NCBI GenBank assembly: GCA_951394405.1 | Contig: OX596339.1 | Location: forward strand, 3,844,001 to 3,908,000 | Source of the DNA: Coprinellus micaceus | Taxonomy: Eukaryota > Basidiomycota > Agaricomycetes > Agaricales > Psathyrellaceae | Length of the DNA stretch: 64,000 nucleotides | Direction of reading: 5' to 3' | Program-made: the position numbers and the translations under genes | In this document: piece by piece, positions 23,323 through 34,260 of the stretch | Numbering within the stretch: the stretch's first letter is position 1 | Layout: each line of letters begins with the position of its first letter | The notes under the pieces: generated by a model | Told to the model about the DNA's origin: nothing | Database searches by the model: none | Seen by the model: the letters and a program-made list of their open reading frames with translations, nothing else

Positions 23323-26300
23323 GCCTCCTTCGCCGGACACCCACCTTGCCATGGCCCCCTTCTTTTAATGGGTGAGTTGTCATTGTCCTGAAGATCGCTT
23401 CCAAGTTAACTCCGACACTTACTAGTACCATTATCCTGACTCGAAGGGGAGAGATGGGACAACTGTAGTCTTGCTACCGCCACGCCGTGGTCAACAGTAT
23501 CCCTTTGTTTCCTATTTATACGTGCCTTCTCCATAGCATAAATAAGGCTTCATATGGCACCGACGCGTCTGCGAGTAGTTCTTCCGGCCACCGAGATACA
23601 TAGGGTATCGTAGTGGGTTGGTCCACTTTCTTTTGGGTGAGGCGACTGTGAACCTTCCGGGGTGGCCGAAGAGTATATGAATACAATGTTCCATTAGTCG
23701 ATTAGTCGATCGATGGGGATATATTGAACGGTTCGCGCATTTACGAAAGCATGCAGCCCCGAGGAGGTCTGTCAATTAATCGAAAGCAGAAAGGGGCAGA
23801 TTGTGCGAGAGCGAACAGGGCGAACATACGATGAGACGTGACGCGACGACGCAAGGTCTTACAAAGAGACGTAGGGACCTTGCACAAGACAAGATGGGAG
23901 TAAACGGAACGAACGTGACTCTCACGTATACGAGTCAATCAAGCCCAACTCCTTCCCAATTCTCCGGCACCGCAAGGTTACGGAGGTTGAGGAGCCTGTG
24001 CGCGGGGCCTTTGGGTAGTAGAAGCTCGAGGGGATGGTGTGTGGATGAGATGGACACAATCTAGCCCAATTTTAGCAGGCGAAGGTGTCTGGCGCCGAGT
24101 GACCACTAAAGAGCCTCGATGTAGTCGCACGGCCCGCACCGAGTCTTATCGAGGTCGCAGATGGTGACTTTGCGTTTGGCTGCACCCTGACCAACCAAGA
24201 GTCTATTCAAATGTGCTCACTGCTGAGGCGTGTAGAACCAAGGAGCCACTCAAGAGTCTCGGCGCAGTCGGACTGTAATCTCATCGAGGTCACGCCAGGT
24301 CCCCAGGTCGCAAGCGCCACTTCAATGCCCCGTTCTTCGATTGAATAGCAACTTCGCGTTCTGATTGCACCCCACTATATAGACCACCCGAAGAAGACGC
24401 ACAGTGAGACGCAGCCCCAACGGTGCCCGTGAACGCTTTAGGGATTTCAAGTTAGAATAGCGGTGCCGAGGGAAGGCAGGAAAGCAGGGAGGAGTAGCCC
24501 GGTGATTCGCGAAGGTTCCCTAGCTCAGACGTGAGAGGTATCCCTGGCTGACGATGCATGTGCCACAGCCCTGAATAAAAGGCAGAACCTAGTCGAGCAA
24601 GCGCCGACGGTTTGTAAAGAACGAGAGTGCAGCGACAAGGCACGGTACAGCTGGACGGGTATCGTGGACAAGGATTCGCTGCCCCGTTTCTGCCAGATCC
24701 AATGAAGAAGGTTTTCCGGAGAAATGAAGATATTACAGTGGTGAAGCACTAGAGAGCCTCTTGAAAAGCTGGGGGGAGAATCAAGAGATGAAGATGTGGA
24801 ACGAGGGGAGAGGGCAAGTCCGTCCCAATTCGATGGACCACCGATCGCCGGACTCGGACCTGGACTTCCCCGGAACTGCAACGCTGAACGCGAACAGACG
24901 CGTGTCTTAATCTTCACGACGTGTCTGTTTGATCTTTTATACGCCTTAGGCTTGAAATCACGGCCTTGGCGCGTACGTTGCAGCTTTGAAGCCTCGGCGC
25001 CAATCTGGGCGCCAGCATTGGTGCCCAATTTGGATCCGCACGCCGACCATAATTACTGATGTTGCAGGCGCTTGCTCTCAACCATCACCCTCCTCGACCA
25101 TAATCACCTCACATTTACATGGCCAATGGACTAGGAACACCCTAGGTGACCTCCATGGCAGCACTAGAACTCTTGCTTCCGAAGTTTTCATAATCAACCA
25201 CTCATGGACTCACGACGGTTGCGTTGGACAAAGGCGGTTCTTGCATCGACTCTAGTCCCTCTACGCCGCTGGTCCGAGCATCATTTAAACGTAGTCCATG
25301 ACTAGGAGGGAGGAGGCCTGCGGGTAAGGATCTGGGGTCTATGAGTTGGTCAATGGAGAGGGCTGATATGGATGGAATCTGCTTCCGACGAAGGATGCGA
25401 TGGGTGCCGCGCTTCGGTGGAATGGTACGTTTGGTGGTTACATTATCGCACCCTTGTTTCTGGCCATATGCATGCCTCTGGCTGATAGTCGTCTTCAGCA
25501 CCTGTTCTAGTCCCCCCTTCCCAAAGTGCTCTCGCCAGTCACAGCTTCAAGCAGCTCGCTCCGGCCGATTGCTGGCCCCCTCCGAGCTCTCGAGTCTCGA
25601 GCCTTCGCACCCCACTCTGACAGTCATCCCCCCATAGCGAGAGGCCTCGACGCGTGGTCTCAGTCTGTGCAGTCGGAAGGCGAAGATCACACAGCTCTGC
25701 GCCACCTTCCCCCAATGTTGCGTTGACGATGAATCTTGGGTGAACCGCATCCCATCGTCAAGCTGGGCCCTCATACGGCGCTTCAAACCGTCCACCGCCC
25801 GCGTCATCCGTCGCCTTCACTCACCCATCAATCGCTTCACGACCTCATGTTCGAAGAACTCAATTCACCAATCACGATAGCACGTTACGGTTGCGAACCG
25901 CCAGCGGCTAAGCTTGCTTCAACTAGCTCTTCGAACGTGGGTGGCCCCATCATCTATCCAAAGGCGATGTCGAACGTCGCTCCCCTCTCGTAATTTCGGA
26001 CGCTCCTGGAATGAAGGGGTCTCCGCCATGACGGTATAGTCACCCTTCGTCGACGACTTGGACAAAAGCGAAGGGCACTTACGTCGGCCGATTGACGCTC
26101 GCCTTGTGGGCGGACTGAGATGCGTCTATTGGGGTAGAGTGAATGGTGCGTTCATTTCTCTCTGTGCTGCCACGGATCGGCCTCTCTAACGTGCTCCTTC
26201 CCTCCCTAGTCTTCTACTTCAGTCAGAGATCATGTCTCACTCTCAAACGCGGTGTCGGCACTCTGCTAGCCTCGTCTCACCCAAGAAACTATCACCGCGA

Positions 26301-27627
26301 CCCTCGCTCGGCGTTCCATTACGCTCTATGCTCTCATCGGTCGCCTTCCCATCACAAGTCACCATCACACCCTCACCTGTACGGACTGCCCGCGAACGTG
26401 CGTATCACGGCCCCTTGCTCATCTAGGCACCCAAGACATGCTACAACTCTCAACCCCCCTCGATGCCTCGGCAAATCTGGTGTCGATCACCCCGAAAGTG
26501 TGGCGCGTTCACGAAGGCTCAAGCTCGATAGGAACCCTACTCGGGGGTTAACCCGCCATTCCTCTCGGAAGAAACTAGTCGTATTCCCCGTCAGTTTCAT
26601 CGATCTTGGGGTTCAAGCACCGACGTCCAGAACTCCGCCCCAGGTTCTACCTATCACCCAAGCCAAAGGAGGACGCATTAGGGGTCGATACCCCCAGCCG
26701 TTCACGCGTCCTCAGGCCTCAGGTCGTGTACGAGGTCGATAAGGCATGCGGGACGACACCCAGTACGGTATACCTGCTCTGTTCGTTCTATCTTTAAGAT
26801 ATAAAGTATACCTACTGATTAAATGGCAGGTAGTCTGCCCTTGCAACCATTATACCAAACGAACTTGGGGGTCGCGGTTGAGTCAACCCCATTGCCACGC
26901 TGGGCAAGGACTCGTTCCAGCTATCAGTCGTTCCCCAGTTCCTCTTCGGGGCCAAATCGGAAGCCTCGAAGAATATTTCAGGGCGAAGTCACCGACCGCC
27001 TGGAGTGTTCTATCATCAGGATGTGATGTTAAGTACGGGGATATCCCTCTGCTCTGTAGGAGCGCTTAAGGTCGGAAGGTGAAAGAAATGGATTAGCGCG
27101 TTGGGTGCTACGTAAAGGTACGTCCAGGCCACTCATCCGTGCTGCGTTTGGAGGAACCTTATGTCGATTGATTGTAGTTCGGGGTGGAATGTTTCCATCC
27201 GCCTGTGATATCCTCCAGATGGGCTCGAGCCCGCTGACTCGACCTCATCAACTCAGGCAGTCCCTGTGCATGCACATCAGTCACTGGTCCCCTAACGGAA
27301 TGTAGAAACGGCAGGCCTTTGGCTTTGACATGCCTCCGAAGCGAGGGTCTCGCACCTTCTCTCCGAGAGCCGGTCTCTGGGATGGGGGACTCGCGTGTGT
27401 GTGACTGCGTGCGTTGAGCGTGGTGCCGGTGAGATTGAGGGTTCGAGCTTTTAGGAACCAATTTCATGGAGTCTGCCGGAGCTGTACAAGGCTGTACACC
27501 CACCTCTTTTCACTCCGACTTTGAATCCGCTCGTGGCGGTTCCTTATCAGTTCACTGCGCTTCCAAACAATCGATATGTATGTACCAAACGGGTCGTCCT
27601 GGAAGATCATTGCGGTCCAGGCGTTCG
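23323..27627. other. N1-N2 intergenic region, decayed repeats
   Basis: The first 1.5 kb is the 3' flank of duplication unit 1 and the rest is the 5' half of unit 2. No gene could be assembled. Scattered splice-like sites suggest ancient, heavily mutated coding copies. Confidence 0.5.
24099..24376 (+). repeat. Degenerate tandem repeat present only in unit 1
   Basis: Two diverged copies of about 135 bp, with paired words CTAAAGAGCCTCG / CTCAAGAGTCTCGG, TCATCGAGGTC / TTATCGAGGTCGC, and TTGCGTTTGGCTGCACCC / TTCGCGTTCTGATTGCACCC. The corresponding part of unit 2 (near 30570) lacks this segment, so it was inserted in unit 1 or lost from unit 2. Confidence 0.5.
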
Positions 27628-27647
27628 TAGGCGCCCATCTTAGTCAG
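27628..27647 (+). promoter_or_regulatory. Conserved upstream motif of N2
   Basis: TAGGCGCCCATCTTAGTCAG, 84 bp upstream of the N2 start codon. One substitution from the consensus. Confidence 0.6.
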
Positions 27648-27731
27648 CACCCGCACCCGAAGGAATATGATAGCTGTCAGGACTCACGGCGTGGCGTTCA
27701 CCCTCTGCCCTTCGCCCCCACCATCCTTGCA

Positions 27732-29923
27732 ATGCTCGACAACGCCTCCTACTTGAACGCAGGGGACATCACCCAGATCAACGCCCGCGGCTACAACCGT
27801 TCAGGATCGAGCACGATCAACGTTAGCGGTGAGAGACTGACGGTCCGATGGGCGTGATGGTGGGACTGACGAGCTGAGCGATTCGTCTAGATGGGGGTCA
27901 ATACTCGAATAACGTAGAAATCCATGCGGGAGTTTATCAAGAGATCCGTGGCGACGACCCTAGCTTGAACAGTGGGTAGATACGCTGGTGGACGTACAGA
28001 CGAGCATGATTGCTAACCTCTCTCCAACAGAGCTCTACGCGCACATAGCCCCAGCGGCTATGCACAACTCTGCGGCGCGAGTCGATGCACCCAAGTGCCA
28101 CCCTGAAACAAGGAAAGCGGTCCAGGAAGATATCTTCAGTTGGATGTCGAATGGAAGCACGGGTCCAACCTCCCAACCGACGGTGGATATTCTATGGCTG
28201 ACGGGGCCAGCGGGGGCGGGGAAGACGGCCATTATGGGAACTGTTTCGGACAAACTTCAGAAGAAACGGCAGTTAGCCGCGAGTTTCTACTTCTCATCCT
28301 ACAAGGGAACGGCAGAAACGATGTCAAAGCGGCGTTTCGTAGCGACACTCGCCTACCAACTTGCCGTGCACCCAATCTTGAAGGAACGACTTTCACCGCC
28401 AATGCTTTTGGCCGTTCGACAGAATCCGGCAATATTCGATATGGATCTGCAGGAACAACTCAAGGTGCTCATTCTCCAGCCTCTGCGAGCTTCCCAGGAC
28501 GATTCAAGCTCGACACCAAGTCCACCCATGGCCATCATCGTTGATGGAGTGGATGAGTGTGGAGAGGCCGCATACGGCGACTCTGCCCAGTCAAGGCAAA
28601 ACGACCAAACCGAAGTTCTCTCCGTCCTGGTACGGGCGATCCAGGACCCCTCGTTCCCCTTCCGCGTCATTGTCGCCAGTCGCCCCGAAACTTGGATCCG
28701 CGGATTCTTCACCGACGTCGCTCAGGGGAGGGTTAACGAAATATTTCTCAACGACAAGTACAACCCCAACAAAGACATTCGCCTATTCCTCAGATCCAAG
28801 TTTGCCGAGCTCTGCCGTCGCTATCGCCTTGACCCCTGGACATGGCCTACGGAAGCGGTCATTCGAAAGCTCGTGGAAGATGCATCTGGCCAGTTCATCT
28901 ATGTTGCGACCGTTCTTCGCTTCATAGACACGCCCGGAACGCTTCCCCAAGAGCAGCTCCAAATTGTTCTCAACTTGAAGATCAACCCGGAGGATAAGTC
29001 GAACCCGTTCAGCGTGCTGGACGCACTCTATACCTCAATTTTACGGTTGACCCCAAGCCCTGGAAATACCGTTCTCTGGGTGAAGGCCCTGCACCTCCTA
29101 CGAACCGAAGTCCAGGTGCTTTCTGCGTGGACCATCGATCGGATATTCGAGTCGACTCCAGGACAAGCGCAGATTCGCCTCGGCGGGCTCCCATCATTGA
29201 TTTATAACGCTGAAAACCTCTCTCGGAGGATAGACTCGGCGGATTATGGGAGGGACTCGGGAGTGTCAGCCGCACTCATTCCGCAGGCTGGATGGACAGC
29301 GTCCTACGATTTCTACCACAAATCCTTCCCTGACTATCTTGAAGACCATTCGCGTTGTGGGGCTGCCTTCCCCAGCATTGACGATGCCAAGGTCGAACAG
29401 TGGTTATGGGATCGCTTTGCTCAAACCCTAATACGTTGAGTAGATGATATTTTTCCTATGTTGCCCTTCCAGCTAACAATAGGTGCACAGGCGGTGGTCC
29501 CGAAGTGCCGATACATCCTGCATTGCTTCCAATCTTCCGGAGGTGTTTTCTCGACTCTTTGACTCTGTTTGCAAGCAGTAAGGTGATAAGTTGGAACATG
29601 GAAGACAATATCCTGTCCCGCTGCGAACCGGCCTTGTGGCTCGCTGTGTCGACATTAATCCCACCTGTGACTGTGGTATACGGTAGCCCCGAGAGAATCC
29701 TGTACATTTGTGTGCACAAGAATGTAGGTCTTTTGGGTAGTCCGCTGCGTCATGCTTACTGACTAGTATCCAGTGCCATTCCTACCTTCCCTGCAATCCG
29801 GGCTGCAAACGGTGGAGGGGGGCAATCTCAAACCTTCCAAAAAATCAATGGCGACGATCTTGGTGGAGCTCATTTGACATCCTGCTCGACAGATTTAACG
29901 TCAGACATTTACGGGATGCCTGA
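27732..29923 (+). CDS. NACHT NTPase N2
   Basis: Five exons (27732-27828, 27891-27971, 28031-29434, 29491-29723, 29774-29923) give 654 aa. The leader (MLDNASYLNAGDITQINARG, then GGQYSNNVEIHAG) is split over the first two exons as in N1. The core has Walker A GPAGAGKT, Walker B MAIIVDGVDECGE and VASRPETWIRGF. The segment after Walker A (SSYKGTAETMSKRRFV) belongs to the class shared with N4 and N5, whereas the second half (SVLDALYTSILRL, WTIDRIFES, LGGLPSLI) is closest to N1, giving a mosaic. The C-terminus ends with VHKN plus CHSYLPCNPGC and a short tail. The Walker A motif ends in Thr where the paralogs have Ser, which is functionally acceptable. Intact by inspection. Confidence 0.85.
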
Positions 29924-31441
29924 TTGAGCCTTCTCTACCAAATGCACATCCTGCGGTGCGCCCCTTCGTTCAACAGGCGAGATCCCATTACCTCGCTCCC
30001 AAGTAAACCGCAACACTTACTACCGTTATTTTAACAGGAAGGAAAGAACGGGATCTGTACTCCTGCTACGGCCGCGCCGCCTGGAGCATCGTCAGCTGAT
30101 TGAACAAAACGTCATCGTTAACAATGTATTAGTCGGCCTTGGTTTCTATCCATGCAGACCCCTTCATAGCGCGATTAAGAGCCCTACGGCACCGACGCGT
30201 CTGCGAGTGGTTCTCCCGGCCCACCTTGGAGATGCACAGGGTATCGAAGTGGGTTGGTCTTTCGTGTTCTTTGGGTGAGACGAGGGTCTGAGAACTAAAC
30301 CTTCCGAGGTATTGAAGGAAGTACCGCGCGGAGTATACTAGAAGGGGGCACTCAGTAGTCGGACAACCGATCGACGGCAAAGGTAGTACCGTGTGGGAGT
30401 ATACGAGGAATGACGACGCCCGAATAGTCGAATAATCGATGGACGGGGGTGCATTAAACAGTTCGCGCATTTCTAACAGCGTGCATCGCGAAGAAAATAT
30501 GCCACTAACCGAAGATAGATGGAGCAAATTATGCAAGGGCGAGCAGGGGAAAAGCTGTGACTAGTGTCCATGTTTTGCCCGAACTCCATGAGAAATAAAT
30601 GTCCCAGAGACGATGCACAGTGAGGACAGCCCCAAAGGGGCCTGTCAGCTCTTTAACAAGTTCGGAGTAGAATAACACCGCCGAGGAGAGGCAGGAAAGC
30701 TGGGAGGAGTAGACTGTGAAGGTTCCCTAATAGCTCAGATGTGAGGGCTATCCGTGGGTGATGAGGCATGTGTCTCAACACCAAATGCAAAGTAGGACGT
30801 AGCCTGGCAGGAACGGTGAGTAGAGGACGAGGGTGCAGCAGTAGTGAGAGAATGAAGAGAGATATGACGAAGCCCTCGGCTTTGTCCCAGCACCGTGTCC
30901 CTAACCAGTCTCCGTCAGGACCAAATCGCGGTCACGCCACGATCACGTTCCCGGTATTTGATACAAACGCTCGGATTTGGAATGGTTTTGAACCAATATT
31001 AAAGTGCCAACTGGTGGCGATAGGGGCTTTTGAGCCCCAAGCCACTGTTTGTCCGTGACCGCCATGTCCGGATCCCTTTCCCTCTGTCTGACCCTGGTCT
31101 GACCACACGTCCATTCACTGATCGCCCTAGCACGACCCCCGTCAGTACATGGTTTCAGAAGAGAATGTCATAGACTTCAGGCATAGGGCGGGTTTGAGAT
31201 CCGAGCTTGGGTTGGAATCGATCGGTCATACCTCCTCACCCAAACAGATGACTTCGCATCGCCTCCCTTTCGCTGTCGTTGAGAATGAACTCAACGAATG
31301 TCCAGATCTACTCAGACGGCTCACAGTCGCCTCTGGATCGCTGAGTAACCCAACCAGCCATGCCCTCTTGCGCTGAATGCGCTGCCTCGACGCTTGTGGC
31401 GCCGAACGCACTAGATTTAGTGATGACATCTAGCTCCGACC
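29924..31441. other. N2-N3 intergenic region
   Basis: The 3' flank of duplication unit 2 runs to about 30800, then unrelated sequence to the N3 promoter. A gapped inverted repeat (GCGGTCACG near 30928, CGTGACCGC near 31055) is visible. No gene was found. Confidence 0.5.
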
Positions 31442-31459
31442 TAGGCGCCCAGCTGTCAG
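31442..31459 (+). promoter_or_regulatory. Conserved upstream motif of N3 (diverged)
   Basis: TAGGCGCCCAGCTGTCAG, 122 bp upstream of the N3 start. It lacks two bases of the TTAGTCA half, so only the GGCGCCCAGC part and GTCAG remain. Confidence 0.5.
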
Positions 31460-31581
31460 TATCTACATCCTCTGGAGCGCTTCGCCCGTGCTGGTTGGAG
31501 CAAATGGTAGCCCTGCCCTCAGCTACCGAAGGCATCGAGAACACACAGCACCTCTCTTTCCCCTTCACCACCATCCCCACC

Positions 31582-33750
31582 ATGCCTCAGAACACTTCGA
31601 AGGTCATAATCGGAACGGCTAACATTGTCAACGCGAGGGGCTACCATGATTATGGAAGGAGGTCGATCAAGGTGGGCGGTGAGTACGCGTAGGATCACAT
31701 ATGGTCAATTTCTATGGACTGATACCCCTGAACAGATAGATCCCACTACTCGAGCAGGACGAAGATCAAGGCCAGGGTACACAATGAGAATCGCATTGAG
31801 GTCGGCGCCTCTGATGGCCCGCTGAAAGGTGGGCACGTCCTATTCACAACCTCCGTACGGGCGCAAAGTTGATCTTGTCCCGCAGATCTGTATGCAAATG
31901 TTGCAGACGGGTGTATGCATAACTCCGCCGATCGACTCGACGCGCCCAAGTGTCACGAGGAAACGAGGAAGGCGGTCCAAGAAGATATGTTCAGCTGGAT
32001 TTCCAATGGATCCCCCGACGAAATCCTATGGTTAACGGGGCCGGCGGGGACAGGCAAGTCGGCGATCATGGGCACAATATCTGATGCCCTTGAGGAGAAA
32101 GGTCAGCTTGCTGCCTCGTACTACTTCTCGTCGTTTGCTAGGTCGCTGGAGAGGCAGTCAAAGAAGGGCTTTGTGACGACCCTCGCATACCAGGTCCAGC
32201 AATGCGATGGGTTGGGTGGTCGCGTGTCCTCGGCCATTCTGGCCGCCGTTCGAAAGGACCCAGCCGTATTCCAGATGAGTTTGAAGGAGCAGATGGAGCG
32301 ATTGGTGCTACAGCCCTTGCGGAGCGTTCGAGGCCAGGTAAACACGGGTTCTAGTCCTCCGATGGCCATTGTTGTCGATGGGGTAGACGAATGCGGGGAA
32401 AGCGAATACGGGAACTCTGCTCGATCGCGGCAAGATGACCAGGTTGAGGTCCTCTCGGTGCTCTTACAGGCGGTCGGGGACCCTGCGTTCCCATTCCGTG
32501 TTGTCATCGCCAGCCGCCCTGAAACCTGGATCCGGAGATTCTTCACCAACATTGTTCGGGGAACCGTGGCTGAAATATTTCTCGATGAGAAGTACGACCC
32601 AGATAGCGACATTCGACTATTCCTCAAGTCCAAATTCGCTGATCTTTGTCGCAAATATGGCATAAATCCTTCGACGTGGCCCACGGAAGACGCCATCGCC
32701 AAGCTAGTTTGCGACGCATCTGGCCAGTTCATATACGTAGCGACGGTTCTCCGCTTTATCGACACACCTGGGACGCTTCCCCAAGTGCAACTCGAGATTG
32801 TCCTCGGGATCCAACCGCAAGGTCCTTCGAGTCCATTCGGCACGTTGGACGCACTCTATACTTCCATTCTACGGTCGAGTCCCAGTCCCAAAAGCACGGT
32901 GCTCTGGTTGAAAGCTCTAAACCGCCTCCGAAGGGCAAGCACTTCGCTTTCTGGGTGGACTATTGACCGGCTATTTGAATCCAGTGCAGGACAAGCACGG
33001 ATCCTCTTAGGGCTTCCATCGCTGGTCTACATCCCTGAAAGCGACCCTGGGCCGATAGACTCAGAGGAGTATGGAAGGAAGCTGGAGATCTTGCCTGCGC
33101 TTATTCCCGATGTCGGCTGGAACGCGGCTTACGCCTTCTACCATAAATCCTTCCTTGACTATCTTGAAGACGATTCGCGATGTGGGGTTGCTTTTCCAAG
33201 TGTTGATCATCGCAAGGTCAGGCAATGGGTATGGAAACGGTTCTCTCAAACCTTAAACTGTTGAGTACACAATATTTCTGGTGCTTATCCCTTCCCGCTA
33301 ATGATACATTTGCAGGTGGTGGTCCTGAAGTGCCAATAGATCCAGCGTTGCGCTTGGTCTTCAAGAGGTGTCTTCTGGACAGTATTGGCTCGTATAAAGT
33401 ATCATATACCGACTTGGTCACATCTGGCGGTGGGACCCTCACCAGCCTTCAGCCAAGCGAATGGCTTGCTGTGTTAACCGAGATACCATCTGGCAGGCGC
33501 TGTGACGACCAGCACATCGTACGAATCCTGTTCTGTTTCGTGCACCACAGCGTGAGTCTCCTGGGAAGTACGTTGCCATATCAGTAGACTGACGGCAATT
33601 CAGTGCCATTTCTACCGCCCATGTAGTCCAGGCTGCAAGCGCTGGAGGAAGGCTATCTTGGAGCTTCCGATTGGCGAATGGAAGCCGCTATACTGGAGCT
33701 CACGGGGCTTCCTCCTTGACCGACTCTGCATCAAGCGTTTCAAGGCCTGA
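31582..33750 (+). CDS. NACHT NTPase N3
   Basis: Five exons (31582-31678, 31736-31828, 31886-33259, 33316-33551, 33604-33750) give 648 aa. The leader begins MPQNTSKVIIGTANIVNARG and is richer in basic residues in exon 2 than the paralogs. Walker A is GPAGTGKSAI, Walker B MAIVVDGVDECGE, followed by VIASRPETWIRRF. The post-Walker-A segment (SSFARSLERQSKKGFV) is of the N1/N6 class. The C-terminal module (GGPEVPIDPALRLVFKRC) ends VHHS plus CHFYRPCSPGC and a tail of about 38 residues. The second-exon acceptor has two candidate AGs four bases apart (31735 and 31739). The first was chosen because it keeps phase and the conserved Asp codon. Intact by inspection. Confidence 0.83.
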
Positions 33751-34166
33751 GTCGGCTGTTCTTTGGGAATGTTTTTGTGAAGGGATGGATATCGTCGACT
33801 GCTCTTATCGCCGTTTTTATCTATGTTTCTTGACAAGGACACCTATTTCTAGTTCAGTGTAATTCCCAACTCCACATCCATCCGCACTGCTTAAGTACTT
33901 GCGCAGTACAACATACCGTATGCGTTCGGACACCTCAAAATATTTACCATGCGCCCACCCTCCGCTTTGGATCGTTAGTACCATACCGCATAGCACACAT
34001 CAACGCATGAGCCTTGCCGGGAACAGGACGGTTGGGAGGTTGGCTGTGGTACTTTGTGGGTTGGAATTGGCGGGGTTTGTGGGTGTCAATGTAATATTGA
34101 GACCCACGTCCGCCTGGGTAGGCATGGGCTTTCGTGGCTTTCCCCATATTCACCTACCAAGTGTGA
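33751..34166. other. N3-N4 intergenic region
   Basis: About 400 bp separate the N3 stop from the N4 promoter motif. No gene or notable repeat seen. Confidence 0.5.
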
Positions 34167-34185
34167 TAGACGCCCAGCTTAGTCA
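34167..34185 (+). promoter_or_regulatory. Conserved upstream motif of N4
   Basis: TAGACGCCCAGCTTAGTCA followed by CC, 75 bp upstream of the N4 start codon. The GGCGCC palindrome is broken by one substitution, the TTAGTCA half is intact. Confidence 0.55.
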
Positions 34186-34260
34186 CCGCCCAAACACACC
34201 GAATGCCACGGGAACACTTGGTAACGTTGATCGAGTCGCTCCTTGCCCTTTACCACCGCC

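Larger units (their letters stand above)
18300..24800 (+). repeat. Segmental duplication unit 1 (contains N1)
   Basis: This unit is collinear with 25000-30800. Shared anchors are CCCAATTTGGATCCG (18340 and 25022), the GACT..GGTCCCT/GTCCCTC word (18561 and 25247), the GTAGAAACGGC block followed by a diverged tail (20628 and 27302), the NACHT gene itself, and the 3' words CACCGACGCGTCTGCGAG (23556 and 30189) and GGCAGGAAAGC (24475 and 30695). Edges are approximate. Confidence 0.65.
25000..30800 (+). repeat. Segmental duplication unit 2 (contains N2)
   Basis: Collinear with unit 1 through the anchors listed for that unit. Spacing between anchors and the NACHT start codon is nearly the same (about 2.8 kb in unit 1, 2.7 kb in unit 2). 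The 3' part is shorter, mainly because of the missing tandem segment. Edges are approximate. Confidence 0.65.

Noticed and set aside
32121..32843. 240-aa frame antisense to N3 (similar frames lie opposite the other NACHT genes)
   Set aside because: Mirror of a GC-rich coding exon. It recurs opposite every paralog and shows no independent features.
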